Source: Chiayiivirga sp. (GTDB lineage: Bacteria > Pseudomonadota > Gammaproteobacteria > Xanthomonadales > Xanthomonadaceae). From it: a DNA stretch of 64,000 nucleotides. Below the pieces are notes generated by a model, which was given only the letters and a program-made list of their open reading frames with translations, searched no databases and was not told the DNA's origin. This document shows, piece by piece, positions 47,273 through 54,649 of this stretch. The stretch is from contig JALCLA010000002.1 of NCBI GenBank assembly GCA_022647565.1, forward strand, positions 434,001 through 498,000. The letters run 5' to 3'. The number at the start of each line of letters is the position of its first letter. The stretch's first letter is position 1. A program made the translations under genes and the position numbers.

Positions 47273-47858
47273 GCCAGTACCGCCCGCGCGGTCGGCGATG
47301 CGCTCCACTGCCTGTGACAGTCGCGCCGTGTCCGTTTCGCTCAGCGGCTTGCCGGCAAGGAGCTCCTTCGCCCGCGACTTCGACGATGGCGGCCTCGAAG
47401 GCCAGCATGTTCAGTGCCGAACGCCAGTTCGCGATGCGGGCGAACTCGCGCAGTTCGCGGCGCTGCTCAGGCGTCGTTGGGGTCAAGCGTTCGGGGTACA
47501 GGTCTGCCAGATCCAGTCCAATGGCCTGCACCACCTCAAGCGCGCCGCAGCCGGCGAAGCAATGAAGCAACACGCGACCGTCCGTGCCTTCGGTAACGCT
47601 CAGACTGGCCGTGCGATCCTCGTGTGCAGGGCAACGTGCCGACCATCCCTTCCCGGCTTTGCGCACGCGCTCCAGGCGATCCAGGAGGCGCGCGACGGGG
47701 CCGCCTGCGGTATGCTGATCACGTTGTCCGCGTCCAATGATCTGCGCTTCTGCGAAGCCCCGCCCGCCAGCGGGGTTTTGCGTTTCTGGGCTATTCGGAC
47801 TGTACAGCGCGCGCAAGGCGTCGCGTTGTCCGTGCCAGTTTCCTTGGCTACGAGGCAT
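47269..47858 (-). CDS. CHC2-type zinc-finger primase protein, frameshifted
   Basis: The zinc finger is in GWSARCPAHEDRTASLSVTE with VLLHCFAGC, the CHC2 pattern of DnaG-like primases. After ALNMLAFEAAIVEVA the frame breaks; removing one base each from CCC at 47371-47373 and 47283-47285 gives AAKELLAGKPLSETDTARLS and a stop that overlaps the helicase start. The ATG at 47858 has a perfect AGGAGG site. However, the first 45 residues do not look like the family, and a GTG at 47722 in another frame (VISIPQ) could be the true start. Confidence 0.72.
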
Positions 47859-48102
47859 CGAAACCTCCTGTCGCCAGCTCCAAGCGCCGGCGCAGTTCGG
47901 CAAGCTCGGGCATCAGCACTCCCGCGACGAAGGCCCCGACCTCGTCGACTTGCTCCAGCGTTGGAGTGCGGCCGGGCCACTCGGCGACATCCCGCGCCAA
48001 GACGTTGAGCGACGCGGTGCAGCCAGTGCGCAATTGAGCGGTGGTCCGCCTGTGCGGCGGGATCTTCGAAGGGCGCGGGAATTGGAGGAGGCGCGCGGTC
48101 AT
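47848..48102 (-). CDS. Small element protein, unknown
   Basis: 84 residues, helical (LEQVDEVGAFVAGVLMPELA then ELRRRLELATGG). No domain recognised. ATGA overlap with the upstream AlpA-like gene and 11 bp overlap with the primase ORF. Likely an early accessory protein. Confidence 0.6.
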   Translation of the reverse strand: MTARLLQFPRPSKIPPHRRTTAQLRTGCTASLNVLARDVAEWPGRTPTLEQVDEVGAFVAGVLMPELAELRRRLELATGGFDAS

Positions 48103-48365
48103 GCCGCTGCCTTCTGCTTGCGTGCCGCGATCAGTTCCGCGACGAGGCGACGGATTTCGTCGTCGTTGGCCCCAGCGATGCGCGCTTGGTCGATCGCATC
48201 GACTTCAGCAACGGGCCAGACGGCGCAGCCAGGGCCCAAGCGGATGGCGGGCGTCAGCAGGCCGTGTTCGACGTAGCGGTAGGCCGTGGAGCGAGCGTGA
48301 CCGCGGCGGCGAGCAAGGTCGCTGACACGGAGGAATTTCGGTGGGGAGAGTGCATCGGCATTCAT
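48099..48365 (-). CDS. AlpA-like excisionase/regulator with helix-turn-helix
   Basis: 88 residues. FLRVSDLARRRGHARSTAYRYVEHGLLTPAIRLG is the MerR/AlpA-type helix-turn-helix, followed by the conserved aromatic position VWPVAEVDA. AlpA proteins activate the integrase or excision of P4-like islands. ATG at 48365 is preferred to the longer ORF, whose upstream 108 codons are non-homologous. Confidence 0.85.
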   Translation of the reverse strand: MNADALSPPKFLRVSDLARRRGHARSTAYRYVEHGLLTPAIRLGPGCAVWPVAEVDAIDQARIAGANDDEIRRLVAELIAARKQKAAA

Positions 48366-48432
48366 GCGACCGTCCTGATTTGGTTGGGACGGCTCTAGCG
48401 TGGCGCTGATGGCGCCCCCAAAAGTGGGGGGT

Positions 48433-49074
48433 CTAGGGAACGAGTTTGGGCGGCAGCAGCGCCAGCATTTCCTTGGTGTGATGGGGATCCGGGTGAGGGA
48501 TGTTGGCGAGGTCGAGGGCCCTGCAAAGAAACGTGTTCCGACCATGGCCACGAGGGCGGCGGAACTCACACCAGGTCTTAAACGCCAATCTGATTGCGAA
48601 CCGTCGAAGCTCGTTCGTTCGGGGATTTGCGCGCGTATGGGAAAGCTGCGCGATCTCGCCGCGCAAGAACTCGATGAGTTCAGGGACACGCCCGATAGCG
48701 AACGACGACGAATCGCCTGCTGGGAACCGACCGGACTTATGGGCCAGAGCCCAGATCGCTCTGTCTGCTGTCGAGCGAGCGAAGCCCCGAAGCTGACGCA
48801 GCTTCTCCGGTTCTCGTGCCAGTGCGGCGACAGTCTTCTTCAGAGTGGCAGATACCTCCTTTGGTGTCGCAAAATCGAGATGAGTTGCCCGCGCTGCTCG
48901 GAGCTGCCCGAGCAGCTTGCGCACACTCACCAAGGCTGCCTGAGAATCGTGCGCTTGCAGCATCGCTACGAGTGCTGAAAGGCTGACACCGCTAGCCGTC
49001 GCCTGCGGCGGTTTGACGAGCATGTCAAACAACGCCGCTGCAGGATCAGCCGTCTTCGGCTTGGCTCGTGGCAT
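48433..49074 (-). CDS. Element protein of unknown function
   Basis: 213 residues beginning MPRAKPKTADPAAALFDMLV. The middle is helical (SATLKKTVAALAREPEKLRQ) and the C-terminus basic. No motif points to a function. It lies in the early part of the leftward operon, between AlpA and small early genes. Confidence 0.6.
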   Translation of the reverse strand: MPRAKPKTADPAAALFDMLVKPPQATASGVSLSALVAMLQAHDSQAALVSVRKLLGQLRAARATHLDFATPKEVSATLKKTVAALAREPEKLRQLRGFARSTADRAIWALAHKSGRFPAGDSSSFAIGRVPELIEFLRGEIAQLSHTRANPRTNELRRFAIRLAFKTWCEFRRPRGHGRNTFLCRALDLANIPHPDPHHTKEMLALLPPKLVP

Positions 49075-49198
49075 CTGCGCACCCTCGCCCCTGAGAAGAA
49101 CCGCGCCAGCGCCGCAGGGTGGCGGCGTTTTCGCCCCGTCGGGCTAGGCCGGGTTTTCGGAATGAGCCCGTCGCTCGGCGCAACCTGCCCAGCCAAGC

Positions 49199-49585
49199 CT
49201 ACTCGCGATTCCCCCAACCGATGGGGCTCCAACTCGTTCGGCGAATCGCGCCCGCAAGTAACCGCTCGACGCCTTGCGTCGCCAGCGAGAGGAGTTCGCT
49301 CTGCGTTCCATCCATGCCATCGGATGAATCTGGGAATGCGTCGCCAATCAGACGGAGCATTGCCTGCGTTTCCCACAGCAAGCGGTGGGTTTCGTAGTCG
49401 CAGACCCAGTTGTTCGATCGCAATTCGTCGACCTTGTCGGCCGGTATGTGGTGTGCGGTCTGGGCCGCGGCAGTCGCTTGCTTGGTCGCAGGTATTCGCG
49501 CGGCGATCGAGTCGGCGAGTTCCTGGATGCGTTCTTCGCGTAGGTTGATGTTGCCGTCGACAGTCTTCTCGTCTGGCTTGCTCAT
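49199..49585 (-). CDS. Small early element protein, unknown
   Basis: 128 residues starting MSKPDEKTVDGNINLREERI with a GGGAGGTG Shine-Dalgarno. Helical, acidic in the first half. ATGA-type overlap with the next gene upstream. No recognisable family. Confidence 0.65.
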   Translation of the reverse strand: MSKPDEKTVDGNINLREERIQELADSIAARIPATKQATAAAQTAHHIPADKVDELRSNNWVCDYETHRLLWETQAMLRLIGDAFPDSSDGMDGTQSELLSLATQGVERLLAGAIRRTSWSPIGWGNRE

Positions 49586-49818
49586 TTCGCACCTCCCGCG
49601 CTCTGCAGCAACAGCCCAAACGCCTGCGCGTCCTCCGGCGCCAGCGTGAGGCATGTCCGCGGGCCGTAGTCGCGGCCGGGCTCAGCGCCCGTGGGTCGAA
49701 TGCGGACGTAGACCCGAGGGCCCCGCGCGCCGTGGATGGTCGCGTGATTGGTCACGCGCTCGACTTCGATCGAGAGGCCATCGGTGTTGATCTTGACGGT
49801 GTTGGCGGAGGCGCTCAT
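49582..49818 (-). CDS. Small early element protein, unknown
   Basis: 78 residues from ATG at 49818 (MSASANTVKINTDGLSIEVE), with predicted beta strands (VYVRIRPTGA). ATGA overlap on both sides. No function recognised. Confidence 0.6.
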   Translation of the reverse strand: MSASANTVKINTDGLSIEVERVTNHATIHGARGPRVYVRIRPTGAEPGRDYGPRTCLTLAPEDAQAFGLLLQSAGGAK

Positions 49819-50192
49819 TGGCGGACTCCGAGGATGTGATCGAGGCATCCGTGATCGTTTTCGCGTAGCGCGTTGATCGCTGTTTCCGCTACCGCGCCAA
49901 GTTCGATCACCGCGATTTGGAGCGCCTCAACTTGAGGAAACGTAAACCCTTTGAAGTGAACATCCTCTTCACCTTCAATATCGAGCCTGCCGCACTGATC
50001 GGCAAACAACATGCGGCTAATCAGAGTGAGCGCATAGACGGCGCGATCAACTGACTTCAAGCGGTTGGTCATGCCCGGCCCCAAATGGTCGGCAAGGCCA
50101 TCCCACTGCGCGTCTGGGATCCAGCGGGTGTCGGCGGGCTTGATGGGTGTCGCAGTTGCGGTTGTCGCTGCAGCGGGGCTCGGTGCTTTCAT
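49815..50192 (-). CDS. First gene of the leftward operon, unknown
   Basis: 125 residues. A low-complexity start (KAPSPAAATTATATPIKPAD) precedes a helical domain (VDRAVYALTLISRMLFADQC). It is the first gene after the hairpin-rich leader at 50.36-50.44 kb. Function unknown. Confidence 0.62.
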   Translation of the reverse strand: MKAPSPAAATTATATPIKPADTRWIPDAQWDGLADHLGPGMTNRLKSVDRAVYALTLISRMLFADQCGRLDIEGEEDVHFKGFTFPQVEALQIAVIELGAVAETAINALRENDHGCLDHILGVRQ

Positions 50193-50357
50193 GGTGGACT
50201 CCTAGTGTGGTCAGGAATCCGTCGCCCCCGACGCCAATCGCGGGTGACGGACGATGCACGGTTGGCGTGCCGGCACTAGGACCGGTGAGCCTTGCGGCTC
50301 CCGCGCATCGCCCGCCATAGAGGCCGAGCTGCGCCACCCGACGAAAGCACCGGGCAT
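50193..50357 (-). promoter_or_regulatory. Leader of the leftward element operon
   Basis: Non-coding. It lies between the terminator at 50358-50390 and the first leftward gene, so operon transcripts must start here or read through that terminator. No convincing -35/-10 pair stands out. Confidence 0.35.
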
Positions 50358-50445
50358 AAAAAAAGCGCCGGGCTTTCGTGAGCGGCGCTTGATGCGCCTA
50401 GTGTTCCGGGACGCCAATCCCGGCTGCGGATTTGGCCGCAGCTAG
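50358..50445 (-). ncRNA. Candidate structured leader RNA with terminator
   Basis: Read on the minus strand, three hairpins follow closely: GCTGCGG/CCGCAGC (50423-50442, 6-base loop), CGGGA/TCCCG (50407-50422) and AAGCGCCG/CGGCGCTT (50363-50390). The last is followed by seven Ts (50358-50364), a canonical terminator. No gene feeds into it on that strand within 1 kb. It is placed like the CI immunity RNA of satellite P4. No promoter was found. Confidence 0.45.
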
Positions 50446-50487
50446 GATTACGCTACGCTTGATCAAAGTGATACGCAAGAGGTGCAG

Positions 50488-51426
50488 GTGTCAAAGGTCA
50501 TTGCGTCCGAAGCAGAGTTCGAGGCGGTGATGAGTGACATCGACTCGGAACTTCAGAGGAACGGCATCAAGATTCACGGGCGGGAACTCGCCGCCGCCAT
50601 GTCGATGGGGAAGCGTCTCGGAACTTCGCTCCGTCTCGGACCAAACACTCCGCCACCAATTCCCGGAAATTACACAGGCGAGAGTCTTGTCGCACACGTC
50701 TACGCGTGGATTCAGGCTAGATACGGTGATCGATTGCGAATCGACCTGACGCATTTCTACTCAGTCACTCGCCTCGGCGGAGACGTGTGGATCGTTAGAG
50801 TCCCAGAAGTCCTTGGCGGACCGATCAGATTTTTCGCAGAAGTGGACCTCGCAAAGCAGCATCGCACTTTTGTCGCCCACCGACCAGGAAGTCCCGTGCT
50901 ACCGCTGGAGGTCAACGTGTTGAGATTGGTCGAGCACATGACGGCGGCGAGCGCGCTTATCTGCTCGTCGCTCGACAAGCGGACGTTGGTGAACTACATC
51001 TTCCGAGCGCATCGCGCAATGGCGTTGATGAAACTGCACAGACGAGATGAGCCACTGCGCTATGCGATCTGCTCCGACCTGACCGTCTCTGCACGAGCAG
51101 CACTTGAAGGATCGAATGCTCACGGCCAGTCCCGATGGGCATCGCTACAGGCGGCAGAGAAGGCCCTAAAGCTGTTCTTGAAGGAAAAATCGATCCCGCA
51201 TCCTCGAACACATGACATCGAAAACCTAATCGCGCGCGCCAAACAGGCGGGACTGCGAGTAAGTGATCCGCAAACAGCAGCGAAGGTCCAGTGCAGCGCC
51301 TCCGTGAGATATGAGGGCGACACCGGTGGCATCGACGCGGCGGTTACAAGCCATCAATCGGCAGTTGAGTTAATGCACGATATCGCTTCGGCGCTGTGGC
51401 TCCGACCCAATGCAACGACGAGCTAG
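50488..51426 (+). CDS. HEPN-domain protein, otherwise unknown
   Basis: 312 residues. The C-terminal part (about 215-265) matches HEPN: WASLQAAEKALKLFLKEKSI then PHPRTHDIENLIARAKQAG, as in PF05168 proteins, often RNases or partners of nucleotidyltransferases in toxin-antitoxin and defence loci. The first 200 residues are unlike any family I know. GTG at 50488 has AAGAGG five bases upstream; GTG at 50482 is the alternative. It is divergent from the leftward operon. No MNT partner adjoins it. Confidence 0.7.
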   Translation: MSKVIASEAEFEAVMSDIDSELQRNGIKIHGRELAAAMSMGKRLGTSLRLGPNTPPPIPGNYTGESLVAHVYAWIQARYGDRLRIDLTHFYSVTRLGGDVWIVRVPEVLGGPIRFFAEVDLAKQHRTFVAHRPGSPVLPLEVNVLRLVEHMTAASALICSSLDKRTLVNYIFRAHRAMALMKLHRRDEPLRYAICSDLTVSARAALEGSNAHGQSRWASLQAAEKALKLFLKEKSIPHPRTHDIENLIARAKQAGLRVSDPQTAAKVQCSASVRYEGDTGGIDAAVTSHQSAVELMHDIASALWLRPNATTS

Positions 51427-51467
51427 TTGCGCAAACATTTGCCGCAGGCTGCTTGTTAGCGCTCAAC

Positions 51468-52115
51468 CTATACGGACTGGCCGTCGACTGCGTCAGGCTC
51501 TATGGGCGCAGCGGCACTCTGGAGTTGCTCGTTGAGCAGCCGGCTTAGCAGTGTATGGAGAACCGACAGGTCCACCTGGCCAGCCTCAGCAGACTTGTCG
51601 ACTTCCTGCAGTGCCGCAACGTATTCATCCCGATTCGCACGGATCAACTCGGGAAGAATGGTCGTTCCTGGAAGCCACTTGCCAAGGTGCAAACAAAGCA
51701 CAAAGTAAGCCGCTGCACGCGCAGTGCGACCATTCCCGTTGATAAATGGATGGATCACATTTAGGCGCCAGAGCACGTATGCAGCAAGCGCAACCGGGTC
51801 GGCACTCTCCCAGTTGCGATTCACGTAGTTGACGAAATCCTCCATCAACGCTTCGACACGATAGTGCTCAGGTGGCCGGTACTTGCCTACCGTGACTGGG
51901 CATGGTCTGTACTCGCCCGCGAACGCGTGCAAACACGCGATGGCATGAAAATTGAGAGCCTTCAGCAGATGTTGCGAAAGGAAGGGGCGCCCAAGCTCTA
52001 CCGAGACTTCAACGATCGACCGAAGGAAATCGTATTGCCGAACCCCGTTCTCGACTTCCAGCCGCTGATAGACAGGGTGCGCTTCATTGAGCCCGGTAAG
52101 TTCGTGCAGAATCAC
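51468..52115 (-). CDS. Fic-family protein (AMP/NMP transferase)
   Basis: 215 residues with the intact Fic core motif HPFINGNGRTAR near residue 122 (consensus HPFxxGNGRxxR). The Fic fold transfers AMP or other nucleotides to protein targets. The preceding small gene at 52129 is a probable antitoxin or partner. Start is a GTG at 52115; the upstream TPR or anchor domains of larger Fic proteins are absent, so a compact toxin-like type is likely. Confidence 0.88.
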   Translation of the reverse strand: MILHELTGLNEAHPVYQRLEVENGVRQYDFLRSIVEVSVELGRPFLSQHLLKALNFHAIACLHAFAGEYRPCPVTVGKYRPPEHYRVEALMEDFVNYVNRNWESADPVALAAYVLWRLNVIHPFINGNGRTARAAAYFVLCLHLGKWLPGTTILPELIRANRDEYVAALQEVDKSAEAGQVDLSVLHTLLSRLLNEQLQSAAAPIEPDAVDGQSV

Positions 52116-52128
52116 CGAGCGAGCGCCG

Positions 52129-52311
52129 CTAGTCCTTGCGCTCGATGATTTCGCGCACTTGCTTGCGCGTCATTGCATTGCCCTCATCAAGGGCGCCAAC
52201 GGCAAACGAAATACGCTGCTCACGCACATCCTGCGATGTAGGCCGTGGCGCGGAGCGAAGCTCCTTCAGCAAAGCTTCGTCGGTCTTGATCTTGACTGCT
52301 TCATTGCCCAT
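52129..52311 (-). CDS. Small partner or antitoxin of the Fic protein
   Basis: 60 residues beginning MGNEAVKIKTDEALLKELRS. Its tail RISFAVGALDEGNAMTRKQV resembles short proteins encoded upstream of Fic toxins. It stops 13 bp before the Fic start. I do not see a clean S/T-xxx-E-G inhibition motif. Confidence 0.65.
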   Translation of the reverse strand: MGNEAVKIKTDEALLKELRSAPRPTSQDVREQRISFAVGALDEGNAMTRKQVREIIERKD

Positions 52312-52649
52312 GACGAGTCTCCACTCTGTCGTTCCCCAGTGCGCCGGCACCCGGCTCACCCAACAGGTCTGGGGGGGCACTCCCTCCCCCACGCTGCAAG
52401 TATTGGCATATTTCCCTTGGATGCAACCTGTCTATCGTCACGGTCATGGATACCGAACCTGAACGACCTGACCCCCGCCGCCCTCGGGCACCATGGCGAC
52501 CCACAATCAGAAAGCGCTACGGCTTCACCGCCTCCAGCACCTCCCGGCGCCGCAGGATGTCGTCGGCTTCGCGGATCTTCGCCAGAGCCGCTAAGGAGTC
52601 GAGCAGCGCGCCCTGGTCGCCGCCGGCTTCCTTGACTACGAGCGGGAGC
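52312..52649. other. Gap with no clear gene
   Basis: A minus-strand frame ending at 52517 reads LVVKEAGGDQGALLDSLAAL and then AKIREADDILRRREVLEAVKP, which looks protein-like, but no start or family is recognised. The rest shows no gene. It may be the edge of a degraded insertion. Confidence 0.35.
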
Positions 52650-52898
52650 TGCGAGGAAGCGGATGGCGGAAGGCGGGGCAATCGGAGGTAAGGGTGTGAT
52701 GAATTCATCCACCCCTTCCATCGAGCCCGGCCGCGCCCGCGACAAGGCCGGCGCTCGCATACAAGTCGCAGGGTCCCAAGTCGGCATCGCCGCGAAAGTG
52801 CTCGCCAAGGCGACGCCCGAAATTCTCGAAAGTGCAAGAACGGAGAGATGGCCTTGAACAAAGCCAAGCGCGTGGTTGCGCTCAATCCTACGGCGTAG
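52650..52898 (+). pseudogene. ParB-like partition protein remnant
   Basis: Plus strand reads GGRRGNRR, then KGVMNSSTPSIEPGRARDKA, then QVAGSQVGIAAKVLAKATPE, resembling the GRARDKAGEAVGVSGKTVDxAAKVL region of ParB-like plasmid and phage proteins. It continues KNGEMALNKAKRVVALNPTA in another frame to a TAG at 52896. At least two frame changes and no start were seen. Confidence 0.5.
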
Positions 52899-52904
52899 CG
52901 CCCG

Positions 52905-53639
52905 TCAGCCTTCGCGAAGCTCAGGCATCGCCACTAGCGGCCGAATCCGGGTGAACAGGTAAACAACGGGCCGTTCGGGTTGACCGTTGACGCGCTCGAC
53001 CATGATTTCGATGTCGGCTCCCTTGGCGAACTCACGAAGCGCTGGCGCTTGAGGACGTGGGATGTGGCCGATGCGTTCGCTGCCCAGATAAACAGCCAAT
53101 GCATTCGCGTCGTGAGGGTTGTCGTTCTCTTCACGCAACGTCACGCGCGAACCGAGCTCGATGGCGCTGGCAGGAATCGTCGACGTGTGCCGGAAACCGG
53201 CCACCTCGATCAAAACGTCGCAAGCGTCCGTGATGTCGTCCAGCGGATCGAGAATACTGAACCCATCGCTTGGCAGCTTCGCACCCGTATAGCCAAGCAA
53301 CGCCATCTCGGACAGGGGAACATCAGGGCGCAGCCGGAACTGCTCCAGGTACTTGCCGTAGTCACCCCGCGACGACGGCGGCAGGCGACGCATGAAGGTC
53401 TCGACTACGCCCAAGTCGTAGGTCTGATCCAGCTTGCGAAATGCAGGAAAGCCCACGAAACCCTCGCGCTTGGCTTCCTCAAGATCGGTCGTGTCGGTCA
53501 GGTAGCGAAACGTCGTCCGTCCACCCACCACATCCGAGCGCAGGAACTCAGCCACCGCCCGCCGCGAACGGGGCGGCTCGGCCGCCTGCCACACGAGCAG
53601 TAGCCGTCGGGGTTCGTGGATGTGTTCGATGAAGTTCAT
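52905..53639 (-). CDS. HIRAN-domain protein, partner of HipA-like kinase
   Basis: 244 residues. The C-terminal part has a HIRAN domain: LGSRVTLREENDNPHDANAL then AVYLGSERIGHIPRPQAPAL. HIRAN domains bind DNA ends or stalled replication structures in SNF2-type proteins. The N-terminal 140 residues (RLLLVWQAAEPPRSRRAVAE) form a separate domain, resembling the N-terminal part of some HipA-linked proteins. Its start overlaps the kinase stop (ATGA), so the two are translated together, kinase first. Confidence 0.8.
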   Translation of the reverse strand: MNFIEHIHEPRRLLLVWQAAEPPRSRRAVAEFLRSDVVGGRTTFRYLTDTTDLEEAKREGFVGFPAFRKLDQTYDLGVVETFMRRLPPSSRGDYGKYLEQFRLRPDVPLSEMALLGYTGAKLPSDGFSILDPLDDITDACDVLIEVAGFRHTSTIPASAIELGSRVTLREENDNPHDANALAVYLGSERIGHIPRPQAPALREFAKGADIEIMVERVNGQPERPVVYLFTRIRPLVAMPELREG

Positions 53640-54601
53640 ACGGTCAGCGCATTAGCGAGTCGGGCGCGCCGTGCAAGCGTGAGGCGCAGCATAAAACGGG
53701 CCCGCTCTGGACTCAACGGGACGAGCGATTGGAGTGCAGCCAGTGCAGCAAGTTCCTGCTCCAGTTGTTCTGGATTGAATGCGAGCACGTCGAGCATGGG
53801 CTGTCGGCAATGTGGATACTTTTCGGCGAGCTTCAACAGCAGTTCGGCGTGCCCCGCCTGCCGTTCATCCTGCATATGCCAACGCATGTGGTGGTGGCCC
53901 TTCGCGAGATACCGCGCAAGATAGTTCGGGTCATCAAAGCGGGCGAAGCTGTTGGCGAATCGTTCATGGCCGAGGCTGGTCCCGTTGTCAAACGCTGGAG
54001 CAAGGTACGTATTCGGCCGATCATCGTGACGACCCCTGTCGATGACCAAGCCCCAGTTTTCATGATGGCGATCGGTATTGCCGATTAGGGCATCGAAAAC
54101 CAGCATGCGCGCCCAAGCGACAACCCAGTCGGCCTGCAGAGCCACATTACCGCGTATCTCCTGCCATGAGAGGGCTGTGCACAGCACCTCGATGTGCCAG
54201 AAGTTGTGCTGGCGCCCACGTTTCATGTCGTAGCTCTGAATCAGCGACTTCATGAACAGGCCGCCGGACAGGAACCCTTCGTGCGGGCGCTCCAGATAGC
54301 CGTAGAACCATTCGATCAATGCAGCACACACTCCAGTTGCTGAGTTCCATGCAGGGTAAGCAGGCGGAACTCGAACACCGGTCAACAGGCCAATCCGGTA
54401 GGCGACAACCTCCGCCCAGAACTGGTCGGGATAGGCGCGTCGCGATTGCTTGAAGAGATATCGGTGATTCGCTATCAGTTCGGGATGTGGCGGCGGATGG
54501 GGGCAGCGAAGCAATTCCTTGTCGCGTGAACCTTCCGGAAAAATTGAGTGCTCTTCGTCGGGGGACCACGACGCTACGTCGATCACGATGGCGTCAGGCA
54601 T
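53636..54601 (-). CDS. HipA-like kinase
   Basis: 321 residues. The HipA catalytic core is visible: MLVFDALIGNTDRHHENWGL (catalytic Asp and Asn) and YLAPAFDNGTSLG (the metal-binding DFD-like motif reads FDN). It also has RYLFKQSRRAYPDQFWAEVVA, the ATP-binding Lys and Glu region. HipA proteins phosphorylate tRNA synthetases or other targets. There is no HipB-like repressor; the partner is the HIRAN protein. Located 49 bp from the integrase gene. Confidence 0.86.
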   Translation of the reverse strand: MPDAIVIDVASWSPDEEHSIFPEGSRDKELLRCPHPPPHPELIANHRYLFKQSRRAYPDQFWAEVVAYRIGLLTGVRVPPAYPAWNSATGVCAALIEWFYGYLERPHEGFLSGGLFMKSLIQSYDMKRGRQHNFWHIEVLCTALSWQEIRGNVALQADWVVAWARMLVFDALIGNTDRHHENWGLVIDRGRHDDRPNTYLAPAFDNGTSLGHERFANSFARFDDPNYLARYLAKGHHHMRWHMQDERQAGHAELLLKLAEKYPHCRQPMLDVLAFNPEQLEQELAALAALQSLVPLSPERARFMLRLTLARRARLANALTV

Positions 54602-54649
54602 GCTCGATTGCCTGCGATTCTGGAGCGCCTGCGTCTCGCGGCCTGCGAC

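Noticed and set aside
48966..49619. 217-residue minus-strand ORF in the early element region
   Set aside because: Arg/Cys-rich and without homologous features; overlaps two genes with better starts and Shine-Dalgarno sites.
50211..50417. Small minus-strand ORF in the operon leader
   Set aside because: It spans the terminator hairpin and has no Shine-Dalgarno or protein-like sequence.
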